Assembly (NCBI RefSeq): GCF_002930155.1 | Contig: NZ_PHND01000001.1 | Span: 248,001-312,000, forward strand | Source of the DNA: Entomoplasma ellychniae | Lineage (GTDB): Bacteria; Bacillota_I; Bacilli_A; Mycoplasmatales; Mycoplasmataceae | Direction: 5' to 3' | Length of the DNA: 64,000 nucleotides | Part shown: positions 56,896 through 64,000 of the stretch, in pieces | Layout of the letters: each line of letters begins with the position of its first letter | Numbering within the stretch: the stretch's first letter is position 1 | Made by a program: the position numbers and the translations under genes | Notes under the pieces: model-generated | Databases searched by the model: none | What the model was told of the DNA's origin: nothing | Seen by the model: only the letters and a program-made list of their open reading frames with translations

Positions 56896-56930
56896 ATTAT
56901 TGCAAAAAAAAAAAAAAAAACAACAACAAT
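56896..56930 (-). promoter_or_regulatory. Promoter with T17 tract before the DUF285 gene
   Basis: On the minus strand: TTGTTG (56926-56921), then seventeen T (56920-56904), GC, then AATAAT (56901-56896). If TTGTTG and AATAAT are the -35 and -10 elements the spacer is 19 nt, of which 17 are the homopolymer. The ATG lies about 32 nt downstream. Length changes in the tract would alter promoter spacing. Confidence 0.55.
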
Positions 56931-56938
56931 ACATTAAG

Positions 56939-56983
56939 AAAATAAGTTTGAAATCACAAATAATATTGATTTTAAACTTATTT
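56939..56983 (-). terminator. Terminator after the DUF285 remnant
   Basis: AATAAGTTT-AAATC and GATTT-AAACTTATT type arms form a long stem (about 14 bp with one mismatch) with A/T-rich flanks, between the pseudogene copy and the intact DUF285 gene. Confidence 0.7.
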
Positions 56984-57009
56984 CTAATATTGCATTTTTA
57001 ATTAACTTT

Positions 57010-57405
57010 TTATTTAGTAAAAATTGGCTGTTTATCTCATTTTATATTTTTGTCATTTCAAAATTCTATATGCTTAGTAACCAGACTAACATTTCAATTA
57101 GTTAAATCTTGATCAAAGCTCATTTCTTTACCATTAAATGATGGAAAATAATCATTTCAAAACATTAATGACATATCTGTAACTTTTGACGTATCTCAAT
57201 TTGAAATATCTTGATTAAAAGATAAAGTATTTTGAAATATTCTGTACATATTAATCACTTTTGAAGTGTTTCAATTATTTAAATCTTGATTAAAATTAAT
57301 TGCGTTTCTAAACATTAATGACATATTAGTATCATTACTTTTATTTCAATTGCTTGTCCCTTAATTAAATTTAATAATGAATTTGCAAAAAAATGAGTGA
57401 AGTTA
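57010..57405 (-). pseudogene. Truncated, frameshifted copy of the DUF285 gene
   Basis: The 3' end aligns to the last part of the intact neighbour: MSFDQDLTNWNVSLVTKH, then EFWNDKNIKWDKQPIFTK against WDNQPIFNK. At its upstream end it has FFANSLLNLIKG, the equivalent of FFANSSLNSIKG just before the repeats in the intact protein, followed by a 1-nt deletion. Most middle repeats and the whole N terminus are missing. This looks like a partial duplication or a deletion within a second family member. Confidence 0.85.
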
Positions 57406-57482
57406 TTAATTAATCAAAATAAAAATCATCAACATTCAACAAAGTGATAAAAAATAAGAACAAATAAAAAACTTAATATTTT

Positions 57483-58109
57483 TTATATTTCTTCGTCAAA
57501 TGGATTAATTTTATTTCTATTTGTTATATCTTGTTGAAGTATTTCTTGGGCTTGTTTAGTTCTATTTTGATTACTTGCTAATACTTCAGCTTGATTTTTA
57601 TCTAACTCATGTTCTTTTAAAAGATTTTTAACTATTTTTTGTTTATTTTCCTCATATGAAGTATATGCTTTTTGATTTAAATAAACTTGGTATTGAATTC
57701 TTGAATATAATTCTAATATTGAACCAATCATCGATAAAACAATTATTATAACTATATGTAAAATGTATTCTCAGATAAGTATTTTTGTATAGTGTGCTAA
57801 AATAATAAAAATTATAGCAACAATAGCTTCAGCTACATAGCATGATAAAGAATACATAGCAAACCTTTTATCTTTATTTGAAAATTTAAATTCTTTTGAA
57901 ATAAAAATATCTTTTAATTTAACAAATCAATAAATAAACAACAAACTAAAACCTATCACTCAAAATAACACTACAACTGAAGTTAATCATGATGGAACAA
58001 TACTTGTTGGTTGTTTTCTTAAATAAATAAAAATTGTAGAAATACTAATTAATAATGCAAGTGTTGCCACTGTTAATAAATATTTTAAATATACTTGTCT
58101 TTTATCCAT
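57483..58109 (-). CDS. Hypothetical four-helix membrane protein
   Basis: 208-residue protein from ATG 58109 to TAA 57485, with TGA Trp codons. Transmembrane segments at about 10-30, 42-65, 88-108 and 115-137, then a helical cytoplasmic tail rich in Glu, Lys and Gln (KIVKNLLKEHELDKNQAEVL). GAGAG lies upstream. No family recognised. It stands between the DUF285 region and recD2. Confidence 0.72.
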
Positions 58110-58238
58110 ATTATTTGTTTTCTCTCTTTTTATAAGTTTATTGGTAACTTATAATAATTTTACATTAATAAAATAATAAAAATTAAAAATCACTAATACA
58201 AGTTAGTATCAATTCTTAAAACATTTATATTGATTAAT

Positions 58239-60470
58239 TTATTTAAATAATTTCATAGTTAATAGTTTATTAACTAAAGTTGTTTGTCTTAATCGTTCGT
58301 CTTTTTCGATTGCATCAAATAATGTATGTGAACTACTAAAAATATGTAAATTTTCTTTAGTTCTTGTTATTGCTGTATAAATAAGTGAATTAGTTAAAAA
58401 TATTGAATTATAGGGATTATTATCTAATACTAATACAACGTTTTGATATTCACTTCCTTGAGTTTTATGAACACTAGTAGCATATGCTAATTTGACATCA
58501 ATAAAATCAGATGGTTTAATAACTATTTCTTTTTCATTAAATTCACATACAACAGCTTTTAAACGCTTATAAGCATTATATTGAAATGCAACAATTTTAC
58601 CAACATCACCATTTGATAAATCATAATCAGGTTCATTTCTTAAAAACATAATTTTATCATCAACAACAAATCTATAATCCCCTCTTTGAAATATTTTTGT
58701 TTTATCATTAATATTTTTATTAAATTTATATTGGATTTCAGCATTGATTTCATCAATTCCTAAATTTCCTCCATACATGGGACAAATGATTTGTAAAAAA
58801 TTTTGTTTTGTTTTTAAATCATCTCAATTGTTTTTTACAATTTCAGTTATTTGGTGTAAAACGTCTTCATTAGTTTTGTCTAGTTGTGAAAAAATACTTG
58901 TTTTATCAATAATGTCTGATAACTCTAATTTTTTTGCTAAAGTTTTATAAGCAATATCTATAATCTCGCTTTTGTTTTTTTGTCTATGTATTTGATTTAA
59001 AAATATTGTTGTAATTGTTTTACTATGGATCATATCTTTAAATACATTTCCATACCCAACACTTGGTAATTGATTAGCATCCCCTACAAAAACTATTTTT
59101 TCAACATTATCACAAGCTTTTAATAAGTTTGAAAATAATCAACTATCAACCATTGAACACTCATCAATGATTATTAATTGCTCTTTTAAAAGATTATTTT
59201 CATTAATTTGAAACTCATTAGTATCTTTTGCTTGCAATAGTTTATGAATAGTTGTGGCGTTAGAATTTTTAAAAGTTTCTCTAATTCTGCTAGCAGCTCT
59301 TCCAGTTGGGGTTGCTATTGCGAAATTATTTGAATTATTTAGTCTATAAAATAATTTAACCATGGCTTCAATTAAAGTTGTTTTGCCAGTCCCAGGTCCA
59401 CCAGTAAGAATTAATAAACGATTATTAGCAAAAGTTTTTAAAGCTTGAATTTGAATATCATCAAATTTAAAATCTTGAATATTATTTTTATAAGCTATTT
59501 CTTGTTCTATCAAACTTATTTCAAAGTCTAATTTGTTTTGATTAACTGGTTTTGATTTTAATTTACAAAATGCCAAAGATTTTTCAGCAATTACTTTCTC
59601 TTCTTCATAAGATTCTTTAGTGTATATTTTATTATCTTCAAAAACTAAAATACCTTCTTTTTTAGCAAATAAAAATCCTTTCATAATTAAATCTGGTTGT
59701 AAAATATTTAACTTTTTAATTAATAGTCTTGATAAAACATTTTTATCAGTATAAGAATCACCTTTATCAAATAATATCTCATTTGTTAATTTTCAAGCTC
59801 AATAACCAATTCTTTCATCTGAATTTAAATCTAATCCAAATCAAACAGCCACTTTATCTAGGTCATCAAATGACGCTATATTCTTTTGATAAGTGTATGA
59901 CAAAAAATTATTTTCAAAATTATTTTGAATAGTTTGATTATCATTTTCAAATTTGTTTTCCATTCAATCTAAAATAGAAGTTTTTAATCCATTTTCAAAA
60001 AAGATGTATCTTAATCTTTGTTGACCTTCTTTTTCGATATTGTCTTTTATTCCGTTAATAATCACTGGAATAAAAGATTTAGGTAAATCAGGAATTTGAT
60101 CTAAAATATCTAAGTTTTCACTTAATTTAACAATCGCATCTTCTTTAAAAAAGTTAACTATCGTTTCAGCTGTTTTTTTTCCAATGCCAGGAAAACTTGG
60201 ACCTGATAAAAAATTAATTTGTTCTTTTGTAGAATGGATTGGTGCTTTTCTAAAACCAGTTACTTTAAAACTTCTTCCATATCTTGGGTGTTCTTCAAAC
60301 TCACCTGTTATTTCATATAAAGTTTTTTTAGTCATAGAACCAATAATTCCTTTGATACTTAATTGGTTTTTCTCATTATCTTCCATACTAAAAATTCCAG
60401 TTCCTCAACCAGAATCATTTAATACACCATTTTTAATTAAATATCCACGATATGTTTTACTTTTTAGCAT
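58239..60470 (-). CDS. recD2: RecD2-family DNA helicase
   Basis: 743-residue superfamily 1B 5'-3' helicase. The N-terminal region has an OB-like part and tandem HhH segments (FLSGPSFPGIGKKTAETIVN); the motor has Walker A LTGGPGTGKTT, motif Ib ATPTGRAASR, motif II IIDECSMVD, motif III VGDANQLPSVGYG, motif IV region HRQKNKSE and motifs V/VI ATSVHKTQGSEYQNVV and YTAITRTKENL. This RecD2 layout acts without RecBC in repair and replication restart. AAAGGC precedes ATG 60470. Downstream of its stop there is no clear terminator. Many TGA codons split it in the standard code. Confidence 0.95.
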
Positions 60471-60550
60471 ATAAGCCTTTCATTATTAAATTTTATATTA
60501 AAATTAGCTATGAAGAGAGTAAAATTGTATAATTAAGAAAAAGGTATGAT

Positions 60551-61573
60551 ATGAAAAAAATATATAATTTAAAAACTAGTAAAAAATATTTAAAAAAATA
60601 CAAATATACTTTTTGAAAAAGATTTTGAGTAATTCTTTTATTTCCTATAATTTATCCTTTAAGTTGATTCGTAACTCTTTTTTTTAATCCATATTTATTT
60701 AAATATGATAGAAAAGGGCTTGATGAAAATGGAGATGAAGTTAATACTTTTAATCACTTTTTAAAAGATATAAAAGCAAAGAAATTAGAAAATTTAGAAA
60801 TAGACCCAAGTGCAATTAAAACATTTGAAATTCAACATAAAAAAAATCAATCAATTAGTTGTGTGATGTTGAATAATAAAACAAATAAATGAGTTGTAGC
60901 TTTACATGGTTTTAAACGTAATAAATACTTAGGAATTAGAAATGGGATTAATTTATTTAAACAAGGTTATAATGTTGTTAGTTTTGACGCATATGCACAT
61001 GGTGACACTTTTGGTGAGTATTCAGATTTTGGGGTTACTAATTCAAAACTTTTAAACACTGTTATAACTTGAATTAAATCCAATAATAAAGTCGAAGAAA
61101 TTGGTGTGATTGGTATAAGTATGGGGGGAGGTACTGCTGTTTATTGAGCTCAACAATTTTATCTAACTAATAAAGTTGATTGATTAGTTTCAGATTGTGC
61201 TTTAACCCAACCAGTTGAACAAATAAGATTTTTTTTAAAAAGATATTTTAAATGAGTTGCTTGATATTTTTGTTCTTTTAATATAAATGGAAGATTTAAA
61301 AAAGTTTCTAAAACAAATTTAAATGATATGAATACTCAGATCAATCTTGAAAGCATAAAAGATTTACCAATATTATTTATACATGGTAAAAAAGATGATT
61401 TTATTACTTATCATAATTCAATAGTTACATATTATGAACAAAAAAAATATAACTTTAGTTCTTTATCAGAATTAAAGTTATTTGAGAATGCGCGACACAG
61501 TGAAAGTATTGTTAAACATCAAGATGAATATAATAAATTAATAAATAATTTTATTAAAAAAGTTAAAAAATAA
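60551..61573 (+). CDS. Membrane-anchored alpha/beta hydrolase
   Basis: 340-residue alpha/beta-hydrolase-fold protein. The basic N terminus carries one hydrophobic segment (about 24-45, FWVILLFPIIYPLSWFVT). The hydrolase core has the oxyanion region ALHGFKRNKY, nucleophile Ser in GISMGGG, acid Asp in IHGKKDDF and catalytic His in ENARHSES. Possible roles are lipid or peptide esterase work at the membrane; substrate unknown. Many mollicutes carry several of these. Start AAGGTATGAT-ATG. Divergent from recD2. Confidence 0.9.
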
Positions 61574-61580
61574 TTTTATA

Positions 61581-63170
61581 TTAATCTTCTTTATCCTTTT
61601 TTTTACGCGATTTATAATTTAATGTTAAATAAGTTATTGACACCACACTAACAATTCCAATTACACCAATTATTATTATTGATGAAGGGTCTTTTCAAAA
61701 TTGGAAAGTAAAATCAAAGGTTGGAATATAATCACCAAAAATATTTCCAGAATACATTTTTTTATAATATATATCTTTTTTATAATTTTTAGATCTAGCT
61801 GAAATTTGTTTACTTCCAAATGCATCAAGTGCATGACCAAATTCATGAATTAATGTATTGAATTTTGCTGGTGAACTTCAAAACCCCATTTTATATTGAG
61901 AATTAAATTCTTTATATGTTAAGCTAACCCCTGTTAATACAATGTATGAATATTCTGCACCTTGATTTGATTTTTGCGTTGAGCTAGTTTTACTAGTTGT
62001 AATAGTGTTCCCCATTACATTTTGCATATTTTTAGCCTTAGTTGACTTTAAAGGGAAATCTGGAGAGACAATAAAACCAGTAAGTAAATTTTCAACTCAT
62101 GAGTCGTTTGATATTAGTGAAAATAACATGTTGTACAAAAATAAAGTTAATTCTTTTAATTTTTGTGTGTCCGCATAAGTTCATTGCTCAAAATCAATTG
62201 AACTTTTAGGTATTTGTTTTAGATAAGTTTCTTCTAAAGCGTCATAAATTTTTTTAAATGGTAATCTACTAACTCCATCATTTGCTGTTGAAACTAGTGA
62301 AAGTTTAGCATCTAATGCTTCAAAATTTGAATACTTATTTTTATTAAAAGCTTTGAAACTAGCAATTGATTCTAAAGAAGCTGGGGTGTATGAATCATAC
62401 ATTCAATTTTGTACAACGCTATAAGCGTTTTTAAAAGCAAAAGAATTTTGTGATGAAAATTGTTTGCTAATATAATCTAATGCTCCAGTCCCGTTTTGTT
62501 TTGTACCTATTCAGTAATTTTCTATGCTTGAACTGTATTTTAAATTAACGCTTTTTGAATCAATATCAATGCTTTTTAAAGTGGTATCATAAATAACTGA
62601 ACTTTCTGTGTGTATTTTTTTGTTAACAATATCTACAATATTTTGTTGAGTATCTTCTAAAACTCCTCCTTGTTTTAAAATATCAGGAAAAATTTCAATA
62701 AAAAAAGCATTTGTAATTTCTCAACTTTTATTTTTTTGTTTATCAGGTGTATTTAATCATTTTGAAAAAGCTTCGGCAAAAAATTCAGCATCACTACTTG
62801 AACCATAAATACTGATATTGATTGTAGTTGAAAGTAAATTTTGAATTGCAAATGCTTTATCTGCAGCACTAAAACTTTCAAAATATGATTCTAATTTTTT
62901 AATATCTTCATCATCAACTTTAATTGAATTTGCATAATAGTATTTTAAAACTCTACCATAATACAAAATACTTTCTTGCTCTGTGCTTGTTATTGATGGT
63001 GAAATAAAATCAGTATATTGAATTTGCTGATTTGAAACAATTTTATTTAAAAGATCATCATGAATAAAACTTTGATAAACTTTTTGCTCAGTTTGAAAAA
63101 TGTTTAGAGTATACAAAATAGAAGTTGTTAATGATAAACTAGCAATTAAAATTTTAAAATTTTTTTTCAT
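61581..63170 (-). CDS. Membrane-anchored zincin-like metalloprotease (probable)
   Basis: 529-residue protein. An N-terminal signal or anchor (about 8-27, ILIASLSLTTSILYTLNIF) and a C-terminal transmembrane helix (about 497-520) ending in a Lys-rich tail bracket an extracellular region. Near residue 442 is LIHEFGHALDAFG, an HExxH zinc-protease motif followed by helix residues typical of M48/M13-like or gluzin folds. A third zinc ligand (Glu or His) was not identified. Family not assigned, so function as a protease is probable, not proven. AGGGAAAATAAG precedes ATG 63170. Confidence 0.75.
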
Positions 63171-63269
63171 TTACTTATTTTCCCTAATTAATTATATGAT
63201 TATTTCTATTTATTATAACTTATTTAAAAGTTTAATTAATAAGAAAATGAATTAGAATTAAAAGACAAA

Positions 63270-63307
63270 AAACTGATATTTAACAAAATTGCCAAAATTA
63301 TCAGTTT
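63270..63307. terminator. Hairpin between convergent-direction minus genes
   Basis: AAACTGATA and TATCAGTTT form a 9-bp stem with a 20-nt loop; on the minus strand it is followed by TTTTTTG. It lies just beyond the 3' end of the glycosidase gene and upstream of the protease gene. Confidence 0.65.
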
Positions 63308-63342
63308 ACAGTTTAGTTGTTATTTACTTCCACATTTTATAT

Positions 63343-64000
63343 TTAAAGGTTTTCACCATTTTCTGTGATTAGCTTTTTATATCAAAAAAAACTTTTTTTT
63401 GGGTATCTTTTTAAAGACTTTAGGTCGAATTCATCTCTATCAACAAAGATGAAACCATATCGTTTCTTAACACCTTCATGTGTTGAAACTAAATCTATAG
63501 CACTTCAAGGGTTATATCCAATAACATTAACACCATCTAGTAAAATTGCCTTTTTCAATTCAGCTAAGTGTAATTGATAATAATCAATTCTGTATTGATC
63601 ATTTACAACTCCGTTTTCTAATGTATCAGACCCTCCAATACCGTTTTCAGTAATCATTAAAGGAAGATTGTATCTATCTCAAAGTTCACGCAATACTATT
63701 CTAAATCCTAATGGATCAATTTCTCAACCAAATTGAGTTTTAGGTAAATTGTCATTTTTGACTTGATGATATAAACCTTTTAAACTTTTTATTTTTTGTT
63801 GATCTGCTATGCTTTCAAAATCTTCTTCTAATGTAAACTTTGCAGTTGAAGAAGCATAATAGTTAAAGGCAATAAAATCTGGTTTACCTTCTTTTAAAAT
63901 TTTTTGTTCTTCATCTGTTATTTGAAACATTGCATTATTTTTAATTAAATAGTTAATAACATTTTTGTTATATTCACCAAAAATACAAGTATCTAAATAA
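63343..64000 (-). CDS. 6-phospho-beta-glucosidase (GH1), 5' end beyond the window
   Basis: C-terminal 219 residues of a glycoside hydrolase family 1 enzyme; the start lies upstream of position 64000. Visible: PDFIAFNYYAS, WEIDPLGFRI, catalytic nucleophile Glu in LMITENGIGG, GYNPWSAIDLVSTHEGV and KRYGFIFVDRDEFDLKSL, then KKSFFWYKKLI. The WSxIDL and phosphosugar-binding KRYGF pattern fits enzymes that cleave 6-phospho-beta-glucosides imported by the phosphotransferase system. Stop TAA is at 63345-63343. A PTS permease may lie upstream. Confidence 0.93.

Overview
The window is very AT-rich and reads as coherent protein only when TGA is translated as tryptophan (genetic code 4). With the gene set seen here (p37-type transporter with a fused permease, SGNH lipoproteins, DUF285 surface proteins, GH1 glycosidase), this points to a mollicute of the Spiroplasma/Entomoplasma/Mesoplasma group. 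Coordinates below are for code-4 reading frames. I found no tRNA, rRNA or CRISPR array.

Layout. 1-3.7 kb: 3' end of hisS, aspS and two small membrane-protein genes, then rpsU. 4-7.1 kb: a broken membrane gene and hypothetical proteins. 7.1-13.7 kb: ysxC, a P2A-type Ca2+ ATPase, then a CoA-disulfide reductase/NADH oxidase and a dicarboxylate/amino-acid:cation symporter behind a MerR-type promoter. 14.1-20.5 kb: valS, a very acidic protein, an ABC exporter. 20.5-21.4 kb: a transposase fossil. 21.6-26.1 kb: possible exonuclease-fold protein, yqeH, ynzC, tkt, yneF. 26.1-33.1 kb is accessory and decaying: broken genes, a PemK-like small protein, a PlsY-nicotinamidase fusion, a dead ABC ATPase next to a secreted Ala/Gly-rich protein, and a dead IS3-family element. 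33.2-39 kb: a membrane protein, then ribF, nfo, nusB, xseA, xseB, dinB (flavin and DNA-repair genes, tightly packed). 39-44.4 kb: two SGNH hydrolase paralogues alternating with two surface/lipoprotein-like proteins. 44.8-49.4 kb (minus): p37-p29-p69-type ABC importer behind a structured leader with an attenuator. 49.7-52.5 kb: guaA and a guaB without CBS domains. 52.6-54.8 kb: a repeat protein, merR and an aldo/keto reductase. 54.8-57.4 kb (minus): a DUF285 surface protein with a 17-nt poly-T in its promoter, and a broken partial copy. 57.5-64 kb: membrane protein, recD2, alpha/beta hydrolase, membrane-anchored zincin and the C-terminal part of a 6-phospho-beta-glucosidase.

How the parts connect. 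A MerR/AdhR-like regulator appears to control itself, the aldo/keto reductase and the distant reductase-symporter pair: all three promoters share one operator and a 19-nt spacer, which suggests a thiol/aldehyde stress regulon. The p37 operon leader can fold into mutually exclusive junction and terminator forms, as a riboswitch would. The PlsY-nicotinamidase fusion joins phospholipid and NAD-precursor enzymes in one membrane protein. These three are the most promising observations.
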